Positions 16,903 to 25,755 of a DNA stretch of 64,000 nt are shown here, one piece after another; the first letter of the stretch is position 1; each line of letters begins with the position of its first letter. A model generated the notes under the pieces. That model saw only the letters and a program-made list of their open reading frames with translations. It was not told the origin of the DNA and searched no databases. The translations under genes and the position numbers were made by a program. Where the stretch lies: positions 1-64,000 of the forward strand of contig NZ_BMQA01000038.1 in NCBI RefSeq assembly GCF_014647875.1, given 5' to 3'. Source of the stretch: Streptomyces brasiliensis. Its GTDB lineage: Bacteria > Actinomycetota > Actinomycetes > Streptomycetales > Streptomycetaceae.

Positions 16903-17648
16903 GCACCTCGAACCCCAGCGGCAACGTCCTCGAAGTCCGCGGCGTCAGCAAGTCGTTCAACGGCGTGCACGCCCTCGCCGACGTCGACCTCGACGTCCCC
17001 GAGGGGTCGATCGTCGGCATCATCGGCCCGAACGGAGCCGGGAAGACGACGTTCTTCAACGTCGTCGCCGGTGCGCTGCGGCCGGACAGCGGGCACGTGC
17101 GGCTCTTCGGCAAGGACGTCACCGGACTGCCGCCACACCGGATCGCCCACGCCGGCATGGCACGGACCTTCCAGCTGATGCGGCCGTTCGGGTCCATGAC
17201 GGCGCGGGAGAACGTCGTCGCCGCGGCCCTGACCCGCGGCGGCAGCCACAAGGACGCCCGCCTGGCCGCCGACGAGGTCATCGACGCCACCGGCATGGCG
17301 GCCTGGGCCGACGCGACCTCCGACTCGCTGCACACCGCCGCGCTCAAGCGGCTGGAGCTGGCCCGGGTGCTCGCCATCCGGCCCCGGATCCTGCTGCTCG
17401 ACGAGGTCTTGGCAGGCCTGGTCCCCGCCGAGCGCGCCCCCGTCGTCGACCTGCTCGCCCGCCTGCGCGAGGCCGAGGGGCTGACCCTCGTCTTCGTCGA
17501 GCACATCATGCAGGCCGTCATGAAGCTCTCCGACACCGTCGTCGTCTTCGACCGTGGCCGGGTGATCGCCTCCGGCGAGCCCACCGAGGTGGTCGCCGAT
17601 CCGCGGGTCGTGGAGGCCTATCTGGGACAGGAGCTGACCGGTGCTTGA
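16899..17648 (+). CDS. ABC importer ATPase (LivG type)
   Basis: A 249-residue ATP-binding subunit. Walker A is GPNGAGKTT, the Q-loop region reads ARTFQLMRPFGSMT, Walker B is RILLLDEVLAGL and the switch is VFVEH. The signature helix is odd: the usual L-S/P-x-G-x-x-K/R-R-L-E is replaced by SLHTAALKRLELARVL, so the central Gly is absent. The domain is otherwise complete. I start it at ATG 16899, which overlaps the LivM stop; the frame is open further upstream but that part is inside livM. Its stop overlaps the LivF-type gene by 8 bp. Confidence 0.92.
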   Translation: MSTSNPSGNVLEVRGVSKSFNGVHALADVDLDVPEGSIVGIIGPNGAGKTTFFNVVAGALRPDSGHVRLFGKDVTGLPPHRIAHAGMARTFQLMRPFGSMTARENVVAAALTRGGSHKDARLAADEVIDATGMAAWADATSDSLHTAALKRLELARVLAIRPRILLLDEVLAGLVPAERAPVVDLLARLREAEGLTLVFVEHIMQAVMKLSDTVVVFDRGRVIASGEPTEVVADPRVVEAYLGQELTGA

Positions 17649-18342
17649 GGTCGACAACATCGCTGCCGGATACGGGAAGCTGCAGATCCTGCACGACATG
17701 AGCTTCCACGTCGGCGAGGGCGAACTCGTCTCCGTCGTCGGCGCCAACGGCGCCGGGAAGACCACCACACTGCGCGTGATCAGCGGGCTGATCGACGCGC
17801 TGTCGGGCCAGGTGAGGTACGACGGCGAGAAGCTGACCGGCCTGCGACCGCACCAGATCGTGCGGCACGGGATCGTGCAGGTCTCGGAGGACCGCGACCT
17901 CTTCGGCCCGATGACGGTGGAGGAGAACCTCATCCTCGGCGCCTGGACGCGAAGCTCGTCCGGGGCCGCCGCCGAGCTTGAGCGGGTCTTCGAGCTCTTC
18001 CCGATCCTGCGGGAGCGGCGCCGCCAGGCAGCGCAGACCATGAGCGGCGGTCAGCAGCAGATGCTCGCCATCGGCCGCGCCCTGATGGCCAAGCCGCGCC
18101 TGCTCATGCTCGACGAGCCGTCCACCGGCCTGTCGCCGAAGCTGACCTGGGACGTGCTCAAGGCCGCCCAAGAGATCCGCGACAGCGGCGTCTCGGTGCT
18201 GCTCGTCGAGCAGAACGCCGCACAGGCGCTCGCCATCGCCGACCGCGCCTACGTGCTGGAGAGCGGCACCGTCGCGCTCGAGGGCTCCGGACCGGAGCTC
18301 GCCGGCGACGAACGAGTCAAGAAGGCGTACCTGGGACTGTGA
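17641..18342 (+). CDS. ABC importer ATPase (LivF type)
   Basis: A 233-residue ATP-binding subunit with Walker A GANGAGKTT, a normal signature TMSGGQQQMLAIGRAL, Walker B LLMLDEPSTGL and switch LLVEQNA. The GTG start overlaps the LivG-type gene. Because its signature motif is intact while that of LivG is altered, one of the two ATP sites of the heterodimer may be degenerate. It closes the importer but not the operon: its stop overlaps the next MmgE/PrpD start. Confidence 0.93.
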   Translation: MLEVDNIAAGYGKLQILHDMSFHVGEGELVSVVGANGAGKTTTLRVISGLIDALSGQVRYDGEKLTGLRPHQIVRHGIVQVSEDRDLFGPMTVEENLILGAWTRSSSGAAAELERVFELFPILRERRRQAAQTMSGGQQQMLAIGRALMAKPRLLMLDEPSTGLSPKLTWDVLKAAQEIRDSGVSVLLVEQNAAQALAIADRAYVLESGTVALEGSGPELAGDERVKKAYLGL

Positions 18343-19703
18343 GCGAGAACGACACTCCCCAGGGCGCTGCTCTGGCAGCGCTGAACCGGCTCGCCGACTG
18401 GTCGGCGACGCTGACCTGGGACGACGTACCCCCTGCTGTCCAGGAGCGGCTCCGTCTCGTGCTGCTCGACACCCTCGGCGTCACCCTGCTCGGGGCGCGG
18501 CTGCCCGAGCGGGCCCCCCTGGTCCGAGCCTGGGCGCCCTCGCCGGGCCCGGTGCCGGTCTTCGGCACCGGCGTCGAGTCAACCGTCGAGACCGCCGCCT
18601 GGCTCAACGCCACCGCGCTGGTCAGCCTGGAGATGGACGAGGGCAACAAGTTCGCCGCCGGCCACCCGGCCGCGCACGGCTTCCCGGCCGTGCTCGCGCT
18701 CGCCGCGGCGCTCGACACCGATGGCCCGACCACCGCGGCCGCGCTGGTGGTCGCCTACGAGGTCGCCGCCCGCTACGGCCGTGCCAGCCGGGCCCGGCCC
18801 GGCGTGCACCCGCACGGCAACTGGGGCGTCACCGGCGCCGCGGCCGGCTGCGCCCGCCTGCTCGGCCTCGGCGCCGACAAGATCGCCGCCGCGGTCGACA
18901 CGGCCAGCGGCATGCCGATCGCCGGGCACTTCTCCGCAGCGTTCGACGGCAACCCGGTCCGTAACGAGTGGATGGGTGCCTGCAACCTGGCCGGCCTCGC
19001 CGCCGCCAGGCTCGCCCAGGCCGGCGTCGCCCACCCCACCGGCATCGCCGCGCACAGCCTCGGCGACCTGCTTGGCTCCTTCGACCCGGGCGCGCTGGTC
19101 GAAGACCTCGGCCGGCGGTGGGACATCGAGCTCGGCTACTTCAAGCGACACGCCTCCTGCGCCTTCACCCACCCCAGCGCCGACGCGACCCTGGTGCTCC
19201 GCGAGTACCTCGCGGCGGAGGGACTCGGCACCGCCGACGTGACGGGTGTGCGGGTGACGACGTACTCCATGGCGGCGGCGCTCAACCGCACCACCTTCAG
19301 CAACCGCCTCGCCGCCATGTTCTCCATCCCGTACGTCGTCACGACGGCTCTCCTGCACGGGCGGGTCGCTCCCGGCGGCTTCGACGTCTCGCGTGAGGCG
19401 GCCTTCGAGGCCCTCGCCGGCCGAGTCGAGGTGACCACGGGGGAGGAGTTCGACGCCCGGCTGCCGCACGCGCGCGGCGCGGCCGTCGAGCTGTTCCTCG
19501 CCGACGGTCGCGTGCTGCGGCACGAGGTCGCGAACCCGATCGGCGACGCCGCCCACGAGCCCTTCGACCACGAGCGGACCGTCGCGCTGCTCGCCGACCT
19601 GCTCGGCGACCCCGAAACGGTGGACCGTGTCGTCGACTGCGCGGCCGCACTGCCGCAGGCACGGAGCGCCCGCGACGTCCTGCGCAGCCTCACACCAGCT
19701 TGA
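18339..19703 (+). CDS. MmgE/PrpD family protein 3 (DEGN type)
   Basis: A 454-residue MmgE/PrpD protein translated from a GTG overlapping the LivF-type stop. The usual acidic motif is ALVSLEMDEGNKFAAGHPAAHG. Later marks are GVHPHGNWGVTGAAAG, GNPVRNEWMGACNLAG and HASCAFTHPSADATL. The DEGN pattern and the VRN-x4-G segment are shared with the lower-GC copy at 25756-27108, and partly with 24339-25706. Being co-transcribed with the importer, it probably acts early on the imported compound or its first product. Confidence 0.9.
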   Translation: MSENDTPQGAALAALNRLADWSATLTWDDVPPAVQERLRLVLLDTLGVTLLGARLPERAPLVRAWAPSPGPVPVFGTGVESTVETAAWLNATALVSLEMDEGNKFAAGHPAAHGFPAVLALAAALDTDGPTTAAALVVAYEVAARYGRASRARPGVHPHGNWGVTGAAAGCARLLGLGADKIAAAVDTASGMPIAGHFSAAFDGNPVRNEWMGACNLAGLAAARLAQAGVAHPTGIAAHSLGDLLGSFDPGALVEDLGRRWDIELGYFKRHASCAFTHPSADATLVLREYLAAEGLGTADVTGVRVTTYSMAAALNRTTFSNRLAAMFSIPYVVTTALLHGRVAPGGFDVSREAAFEALAGRVEVTTGEEFDARLPHARGAAVELFLADGRVLRHEVANPIGDAAHEPFDHERTVALLADLLGDPETVDRVVDCAAALPQARSARDVLRSLTPA

Positions 19704-19750
19704 GATTCCGACTCATCACCCACCTCGGCGCCCGGAGGAGCACCCTTCTC

Positions 19751-20389
19751 ATGCGTATCTTCGCCACGACGCCGCTGCATGTCGGCGCCGACGAGCTCAC
19801 CCGCCGACAGCAGCGCTACGACGTCATCAGTCCCGTCGGCGTGAGCGTCGAGCTGCACGACCTCCCCGAGAATGCCCCCCGGCAGCTCAACAGCGCCGAC
19901 GACATCACCCGATCCGAGGAGTTCGTCCACGCGGCCCTCGCGGCCGCGCCGACGGAGTACGACGCGCTCATGGCCGACTGCGTGCTCGACCCCGCGGTGA
20001 GCCGGCTGCAGGAGGAGACCACCCGCCCGGTGGTCGGCATCCTGAAGCTCAACCTCGCCCACGCCGCAGCCCTGTCCGCGCCGATGGGTGCGGTGGTGCG
20101 CGACGAGGCGATCGCGGCAGAGATGCGCCGCGTCGCCGGCGTCTACGGCTTCGAGCGCTGGCTCGGCGACGTCGAGATCCTCGACCTGCCCTTCGACGCC
20201 GTCAGCACCGGCCCGGCCTGGCAGGAGCGTCTCGACGACGCGGCGCAGGTGCTGGGCGGCAAGGGCGCGCGGTCCCTGCTCAACGGCTGCTCCGCAGTCG
20301 ACGTCGACCCCGAGCACCCCTCGGCGGTGCCCGTGGTCGACCCGGTCATCCGGGCCCTCGACCTGTTCGCGGCGGGAGCGGCCCGATGA
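19751..20389 (+). CDS. Asp/Glu/hydantoin racemase-family protein
   Basis: A 212-residue protein of the Asp/Glu racemase superfamily, which includes hydantoin racemase, maleate isomerase and arylmalonate decarboxylase. Two active-site Cys residues are visible in the expected places: DALMADCVLDPAVSRL and SLLNGCSAVDVDPEH. I start it at ATG 19751, with GGAGGA about 11 bases upstream; an earlier in-frame ATG at 19700 has no site. The stop overlaps the flavoprotein ATG. Given the hydantoinase-like gene in the island, hydantoin or amino-acid racemisation is possible, but a cis-trans isomerase role on a dicarboxylate fits as well. Confidence 0.82.
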   Translation: MRIFATTPLHVGADELTRRQQRYDVISPVGVSVELHDLPENAPRQLNSADDITRSEEFVHAALAAAPTEYDALMADCVLDPAVSRLQEETTRPVVGILKLNLAHAAALSAPMGAVVRDEAIAAEMRRVAGVYGFERWLGDVEILDLPFDAVSTGPAWQERLDDAAQVLGGKGARSLLNGCSAVDVDPEHPSAVPVVDPVIRALDLFAAGAAR

Positions 20390-21762
20390 GCGAGGAGGGA
20401 CCCGACCTCGTTGTCGCCGGGGCCGGCGGCGGGCTGATCGCCGCGCTGCGGGCGGCCCAGCTCGGCCTGGATGTCCTCGTCGTGGAGGCCAGCGAGCACT
20501 TCCTGCGCGGCAACAACACCTCGATGTGCACCGCGATGGTGCCCGGCGTGGGCAGTCGCTGGCAGCGTGAGCAGGGCATCGAGGACTCCGTCGATCTGTT
20601 CGCCGCCGACGTGGACCGCAAGACCAAGGGCACCGGCGACCAGCGGCTCGCCCGCGCGCTGGCCGCGGTCAGCGGCGAGATGGTCGAGTGGATGGCCGAC
20701 GAGGTCGGCCTGGAGATCTCGCTGATGACCGACATGCACTACCCGGGGCACTCGGTGGACCGCTGCCACACCATCCCGGAGCGGCACGGTACCGCGCTGA
20801 TCGACCACCTGGCCCGGCGCGCACGTGCCCACCCGAACATCGACTTCCTGGTGCCCGCGCGACTCACCGACGTCGAGCTGGACGCCGACGGTCGGGTCGC
20901 GGCGGTCGTGGTCACCGACCCGCACGGCGAGCAGGAGCGGATCGAGACGCCCGCGGTCCTGCTGGCCACCAACGGCTATGGCGCCGATCGCGAGCTGGTG
21001 GCCGAGCACATGCCGGAGATCGCCGCGGCGACGTACCACGGCAGCGAGACCTCGCGCGGGGATGCGCTCCGCATCGGCGCCCGGCTCGGCGCAGCCACCG
21101 CCTACCTCGACGCCTACCAGGGCCACGGGGCGCTCGCCGCCAAGGCGGCGACGCTGCTGGGTTGGGCGACGATCATGCACGGCGCGGTCATGCTCGACAC
21201 CACCGGCCACCGCTTCGCCAAGGAGACCAGCGGCTACTCGGAGTTCGGTCCCTTCCTGGCGGCCCGCCCCGGCGCCACCGGTTGGGTCGTCTATGACCGC
21301 CGGGTGCACGACCTGTGCGAGCCGTTCACCGACTTCCGGCAGACGGCCGAGTCCGGGGCCGAGGTGTGGGCCGACGACGCCCGCGGGCTCGCCGCCGCCA
21401 CCGGACTGCCCGAGGAGGCGGTCGTCGCCGAGCTGGAGGAGTCGGCGCGCGCAGCGCGCGGAGAGATCCCGGACCGGTTCGGGCGCGACTACGAGGCGCC
21501 GCTCGAGCCGCCGTACGCCGCCGTGAGGGTGGTACCCGCGCTCTTCCACACGCAGGGCGGCCTGGTCGTGGACGGCTCGGCCCGTGTCGTCGACGCCGAC
21601 GACCGGCCGATCCGCGGCCTCTACGCCTCCGGCGGCGCCGCCGCGGGCATCTCCGGGCACGGCGCCTCGGGCTACCTCGCGGGCAACGGACTGCTGCCCG
21701 CCTTCGGGCTGGCCTATCTGGCCGCGACGGCAGTCGCCAGCGAGCGGGCGGGTGGAGCGTGA
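20386..21762 (+). CDS. FAD-dependent oxidoreductase (fumarate reductase/KsdD-like)
   Basis: A 458-residue flavoprotein of the fumarate reductase/3-ketosteroid dehydrogenase family, which oxidises or reduces C-C bonds next to carbonyl or carboxyl groups. The dinucleotide fold is LVVAGAGGGLIAALRAAQLG with a following VVEAS. The C-terminal FAD segment is GLYASGGAAAGISGHGASGYLAGNGL. The ATG overlaps the racemase stop and the stop overlaps the next GTG. The true start is ATG 20386; the long open frame upstream lies in the racemase gene. It is likely cytoplasmic. The substrate is unknown. Confidence 0.9.
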   Translation: MSEEGPDLVVAGAGGGLIAALRAAQLGLDVLVVEASEHFLRGNNTSMCTAMVPGVGSRWQREQGIEDSVDLFAADVDRKTKGTGDQRLARALAAVSGEMVEWMADEVGLEISLMTDMHYPGHSVDRCHTIPERHGTALIDHLARRARAHPNIDFLVPARLTDVELDADGRVAAVVVTDPHGEQERIETPAVLLATNGYGADRELVAEHMPEIAAATYHGSETSRGDALRIGARLGAATAYLDAYQGHGALAAKAATLLGWATIMHGAVMLDTTGHRFAKETSGYSEFGPFLAARPGATGWVVYDRRVHDLCEPFTDFRQTAESGAEVWADDARGLAAATGLPEEAVVAELEESARAARGEIPDRFGRDYEAPLEPPYAAVRVVPALFHTQGGLVVDGSARVVDADDRPIRGLYASGGAAAGISGHGASGYLAGNGLLPAFGLAYLAATAVASERAGGA

Positions 21763-22283
21763 GCGACGACGCCCGGGCACGCGCGCTGGCCTTCGTCCGT
21801 GAGGAGGCCGGCTTCGCCCAGCTCGTCTCCTTCGACGGCGGCGGGAACCCGGTCGGCCGCACCACCAGCGCCTTCCTCAACGACGACTTCAGCGTCGACC
21901 TGGTCCAGCGCCGCAGCCACCGGCGCATCGACCAACTCCGGTACGACGACCGGGTGCTCGCGCTGTGGAGCGGAGCGCCCGCCGCGGACTCGGTCAACGA
22001 CTCGCCATGGACCTTCGACCTGGGCCTGACCATCCCGCGGGTGGTGTTCGTGCGCGGCAACGCCCGGCTGCTCGACACCGAGGAGACCTGGCAGGTCTAC
22101 CGCGACCGCACCGCGCGGCTGCGCACCGCGGGCCACACCAAGGCGCCACAGCGCGACCGCGCCGACATCGACGCGAACTTCGCGGGTCTGCGCGTGGAGC
22201 CGCGCCGGATCCGTCTCGAGGGCTTCGGCCACGGCGCCGAGGCATTCAGCTGGAACACGCCACCCAGGAGGACCGACACGTGA
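21759..22283 (+). CDS. Pyridoxamine 5'-phosphate oxidase-like flavin/F420 protein
   Basis: A 174-residue split-barrel protein of the PPOX family. It has the early GFAQLVSFDGGGNPVGRTTSAFL, then DLVQRRSHRRIDQL, PRVVFVRGNARLLD and RIRLEGFGHGAEAFSW. Members bind FMN or F420 and often act as small reductases or oxidases with a partner enzyme. The GTG start overlaps the flavoprotein stop, and its stop overlaps the next gene. It may supply reduced cofactor to the LLM enzyme downstream, which is an inference from gene order. Confidence 0.8.
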   Translation: MSDDARARALAFVREEAGFAQLVSFDGGGNPVGRTTSAFLNDDFSVDLVQRRSHRRIDQLRYDDRVLALWSGAPAADSVNDSPWTFDLGLTIPRVVFVRGNARLLDTEETWQVYRDRTARLRTAGHTKAPQRDRADIDANFAGLRVEPRRIRLEGFGHGAEAFSWNTPPRRTDT

Positions 22284-22633
22284 TCAAGGCGATTCTCGGC
22301 TACGACATCGTCGAGGGCGTCAGTGAGGAGGAGTACGAGCGCTGGCTCTTCGAGGTGCACGCGCCCGACCTGCTCGCCAACCCCCACCTCGACCGGCTGG
22401 TCTTCAACAAGGTGCTGCGGCCGGTGACCACCGCCTCCGGCGGCACGGCCGAGGTGCCGCCGAGCCTGCTGTTCTACCGGATCGCGGAGATGCACTTCGC
22501 CGACGAGGCGGCCTACCAGGCCTACCGCGACTGGTTCACCGACAACCCGCTGCCGGCCGAGCGCGGTCCGGGCGGCCGGACCGACTTCCGGTTCTACCTC
22601 ATCACCGACAGCCGCACGGTGGAGCGGTCATGA
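22280..22633 (+). CDS. EthD-like dimeric alpha+beta barrel protein
   Basis: A 117-residue protein with the ferredoxin-like dimeric barrel pattern of EthD and related small enzymes: IKAILGYDIVEGVSEEEYER, a conserved His in LFEVHAPDLLANP, and FADEAAYQAYRDWF. EthD proteins are needed for some oxidative degradation pathways, and relatives isomerise, cyclise or decarboxylate small aromatic or quinone-like compounds. GTGA overlaps tie it to both neighbours. The exact step is unknown. Confidence 0.7.
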   Translation: MIKAILGYDIVEGVSEEEYERWLFEVHAPDLLANPHLDRLVFNKVLRPVTTASGGTAEVPPSLLFYRIAEMHFADEAAYQAYRDWFTDNPLPAERGPGGRTDFRFYLITDSRTVERS

Positions 22634-23358
22634 CCGTACTCACCCCTCCGGTGCCGGAGGCGACTGCCGACCTGGCGCGCGCCGCGCTCGACGCCTACTG
22701 CGCCGGCCACGCAACCCGGCCGGCGGCACTCGAAGAACTGCGGTCGTCGTACGACCCACCGGCGGGCCCGCTGCTCGCCTGGGCCCACGAGATCGCCACG
22801 CCGGCGGGCTTCCCGCTGCTGGGCACAAGCCTGAGTGCGCCGGTCTACCCGGCCCTGGTCTGGAACGGTGCCCGGCTCGACGCGCTGCGTCCCGCCCCGG
22901 ACTGGGCGCCGTTGCTCGCGGCCCTGGCGAGCGCGGATGCCGACACCGGCCTGGACCGCGTCGGTGCGGCGCTGGCCGCGGCCGACGTCGTACGACGCCA
23001 GGCGGCTGCCCTGCTCGCATCCGACACTCTCCCCGCCGCTGTGCCGACCCTGTCGACACTCGCCGCAGCCACTGCCGCCGCGCTGGCCGGGCCGGAGCAG
23101 GGGGAGGGCCTGGAGCGGATCCTCGACCTGGCGGCCGGCCTGACCGTGCTGACACCGGGGCCCTTCACCGCACCTGTCGCAGGACTGTGCACCGGCCACG
23201 GGGCCGCCTCCGGCTGGCTGGCCGCGACCCTCCCGGCCGAGGCGGCCACGCCGATGCCAGGCAGCGTGGCCCACACGCTCTCGGTGGCGGCCGGTTACGC
23301 CGTGCCGGGGGAAGGCGCCCCGGCGAGTGTCGCCGCACTGCTCGCGAGCCTGCGGTGA
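22630..23358 (+). CDS. 242-aa protein, possible short MmgE/PrpD relative
   Basis: I do not recognise this protein with confidence. It is Ala/Leu-rich and probably all-helical. The segment AGLCTGHGAASGWLAATLP near residue 185 resembles the Gly/Ala-rich helix of the MmgE domain, and the length (242) is about that of the helical domain alone. No acidic active-site motif like those of its six neighbours is visible. ATGA and GTGA overlaps with both neighbours show it is a real part of the operon. It might be a regulatory or subunit-like partner of the full-length MmgE/PrpD enzymes, or an unrelated helical protein. Confidence 0.65.
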   Translation: MTVLTPPVPEATADLARAALDAYCAGHATRPAALEELRSSYDPPAGPLLAWAHEIATPAGFPLLGTSLSAPVYPALVWNGARLDALRPAPDWAPLLAALASADADTGLDRVGAALAAADVVRRQAAALLASDTLPAAVPTLSTLAAATAAALAGPEQGEGLERILDLAAGLTVLTPGPFTAPVAGLCTGHGAASGWLAATLPAEAATPMPGSVAHTLSVAAGYAVPGEGAPASVAALLASLR

Positions 23359-24314
23359 CCCCGACGATCCTGCTCAACCTGGCCCGCCCGCGCGGCGCCC
23401 TGAACCACCTCGCCGCCGCGTCGGCCGCGGTGAGTGACGGCGTCGACGGACTCGGCTTCGCCGACAGCCCCCGACTCTTTCCCGACCCGTTCCTCGCCGC
23501 CGAGCGCGTGCTGTCGGAGACGAATGCGGCCCTCTCAGGACCGTGTGTGATGGGCCTCGGGCTGCACCATCCCAGCGTGATCGCGCAGGCGCTGGCGACG
23601 CTGGCCCAGCACCACCCGGGCCGGACGCTGCTGGCGGTGGCGCGGGGCGAGAGCTCCCTGCACAACGAGGGGCTGACAGTGCCGTCGCTGACGGCCTACC
23701 GCACCCTCCTCGAGCAGCTCCGCGACCGTCTCGACGCGCTGGCCCCCCAGCTGCCGGCCGGCATCGGGACGGTGCTCGGGGCCGCCTCCGGACCCCGCAC
23801 GATCGAGGTCAACAGCCGGATCCTCGGCGGCGTCCTGCTCGACGTCGGCGCCGAGCCGGCGGTCATCGAGCGGGCGGTCGGCGCCGCCCGCGCCCAGACG
23901 CCCGACACGCGCTGCTGGCTTTTCGTGCGTGCCGTCGTCACCGACTCCGAGCGGGATGTCGAGACCGCGGCCGCGCCGATCCTCGGCTCATGCGCGTCCC
24001 GCATCGCCCGCTCGCCCGACTGGTACGACGTCCCCGAGACGCTCGTCCCGCGCGTCGCGGCGGTCGCGGCCGCGCACGACTACCGGCAGCACGGCACCGC
24101 CGGCGCCGCGGGGGCACGGGTGGCCGACCCGGAGATCGACACGCTGATCCGGGACCGGTTCGTGCTGACCGGCAGCCCCGATCAGATCACCGCGCGTCTG
24201 CGGCCGCTCGCCGGCCTCGGCATCGAGGGCGTCGTCCTGGCCGGCGCCACCGCCGGCATCGAGCACCGGCTGGCCGAGACCGCGTCCGCGGTACGGGCCG
24301 GACTGGCCGGCTGA
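23355..24314 (+). CDS. LLM-class flavin-dependent oxidoreductase
   Basis: A 319-residue luciferase-like (bacterial luciferase/F420 reductase) TIM-barrel protein. Family marks are GVDGLGFADSPRLFPDPF, MGLGLHHPSVIAQALATLA, LLAVARGESS and the C-terminal FVLTGSPDQITARLRPLAGLGIEGVVL. Members use FMNH2 or F420H2 to oxidise or reduce small organic molecules; some open pyrimidine rings. The GTG start overlaps the preceding stop. With the PPOX-like protein upstream it could form a two-component monooxygenase, which is inferred from context. Confidence 0.85.
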   Translation: MTPTILLNLARPRGALNHLAAASAAVSDGVDGLGFADSPRLFPDPFLAAERVLSETNAALSGPCVMGLGLHHPSVIAQALATLAQHHPGRTLLAVARGESSLHNEGLTVPSLTAYRTLLEQLRDRLDALAPQLPAGIGTVLGAASGPRTIEVNSRILGGVLLDVGAEPAVIERAVGAARAQTPDTRCWLFVRAVVTDSERDVETAAAPILGSCASRIARSPDWYDVPETLVPRVAAVAAAHDYRQHGTAGAAGARVADPEIDTLIRDRFVLTGSPDQITARLRPLAGLGIEGVVLAGATAGIEHRLAETASAVRAGLAG

Positions 24315-24338
24315 CCACCACCCGACGAAGGAACGACC

Positions 24339-25706
24339 ATGGAGACGCTGGAACTGGACCTCGATGCCATCGGCGAGTTCACGGTGGCCACCACTGTGGA
24401 CGACATCCCCGACGATGTCTGGACGTTCGGCCGGCTGCTGATGCTCGACTCGCTGGGCGCCCTGCTCGGCGGGCTGCGCTACCCGGCGGTCCGCAGCCTC
24501 GCAGCCACGCTGAGCGCGGGGGAGTGCGACCAGGCCGCACCGTTCGGCTGGCTGACCACCCTCGGCGCCGCCGGCACCTGGCTGGACGCCGACTCCGGAG
24601 GCTCCTTCCACCCCGCCGGCGGGCGCATCCCCCCGGTCCCCACCGCACACCCGGCGCCGCACGTGCTCCCGGCGCTGCTCCACGCAGCACGGCGTGAGGA
24701 CGTCGACGACGCGGCCGCCGTACGCGCCTTCGTGCTCGGCTGCGAGATCGGCCTGCGCTTCGGCGTCGGCACCTCGCTGCGCCCCGGCCTGCACCCGCAC
24801 GGCATCCACGGGCCGATCGCCGCCGCCGTCGCCTCCTGCGCGCTGGCCGGCGCCGACGCGGCCACCGTCGCCCGGGCCGTCGCGCTCGGCGGCTCGCTGC
24901 CGCTCGCCGCCACGCTGGCTGTGCCGATGCACGGCGGCACCGTCCGCAACGTCTGGACCGGGCTCGGCTCCTACTACGGCGCGCTGGGCCACCGGCTGGC
25001 CGCGACCGGCCACGACGCCGACCAGAAGCTGTTCGCCCGGCTGTACGACGGTGTGGTGACCACCGACGCCGACGCCGACGAGATAGACGGCGGTCTGGGC
25101 CGGCGCTGGCGTGTGCTGGACAGCTACCTCAAGCCCTACGCCTGCGCCCGCTGGGTGCACCCTGCGCTCGACGCCCTGCGCGAGGCGCTGGTCCGGGCCG
25201 GCTCTCCGAGCCCGGTGGAGATCACCGAGATCGTGGTCGAGACCTTCGCCTTCGCTGCCTCGCTGAACAGCCTCGGCAGCGAGTCCGACCTGCATGCCCG
25301 CTTCTCGGTGCCGCGCTGCGCCGCCTCGGTGGCCGTCGACGGCCGGCTCGACGCGGACGGCTTCCTCCCGGAGCAGTTCAGCAGGTCCGAGGTGGTTGAT
25401 CTCGCGGCGAAGGTCCGGCTGGTCGAGGTGTCCGAGTACACCGCGGCACTTCCCACCGAGCGGCCCGCCAGGGTGACGGTGAGCACCACCAGCACCTCCG
25501 CAACGGCCGAGGTGCGCAACGCGCGAGGCAACCCCGACGACGCGCTCACCGTGGCCGAGGTGGTGGAGAAGTTCCGCGGGAACGCCGGGCCGTTCCTGCC
25601 CACCGAGGTGCTCGACCCCGTGGCGGAGACACTGACGACACAGGCCGCCGTCCACGGTGGGAGCAGTCTGCGGGCTCTCGCTGACGGGATTGCGCACAGA
25701 CTCTGA
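24339..25706 (+). CDS. MmgE/PrpD family protein 4
   Basis: A 455-residue MmgE/PrpD protein. The acidic motif is changed to WLDADSGGSFHPAGG, followed by TAHPAPHVLPALL, LHPHGIHGPIAAAV, GGTVRNVWTGLGSYYGALG and YACARWVHPALDAL. The VRN and HPHG segments group it with copies 3 and 5. An ATG with upstream GAAGGAACG starts it 24 bp after the LLM gene. It is the last gene of the high-GC part: one 60-base line inside it (24901-24960) is about 73% GC. Confidence 0.88.
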   Translation: METLELDLDAIGEFTVATTVDDIPDDVWTFGRLLMLDSLGALLGGLRYPAVRSLAATLSAGECDQAAPFGWLTTLGAAGTWLDADSGGSFHPAGGRIPPVPTAHPAPHVLPALLHAARREDVDDAAAVRAFVLGCEIGLRFGVGTSLRPGLHPHGIHGPIAAAVASCALAGADAATVARAVALGGSLPLAATLAVPMHGGTVRNVWTGLGSYYGALGHRLAATGHDADQKLFARLYDGVVTTDADADEIDGGLGRRWRVLDSYLKPYACARWVHPALDALREALVRAGSPSPVEITEIVVETFAFAASLNSLGSESDLHARFSVPRCAASVAVDGRLDADGFLPEQFSRSEVVDLAAKVRLVEVSEYTAALPTERPARVTVSTTSTSATAEVRNARGNPDDALTVAEVVEKFRGNAGPFLPTEVLDPVAETLTTQAAVHGGSSLRALADGIAHRL

Positions 25707-25755
25707 TCCCTCGACTTACCCCGGTCATTCTGGATCGAGCCAAGGAGCTGTTGCA

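Noticed and set aside
20143..25697. Minus-strand open frames of over 500 codons within the redox module
   Set aside because: They lie opposite overlapping plus-strand genes with conserved motifs and ribosome sites. Their translations have no domain pattern.
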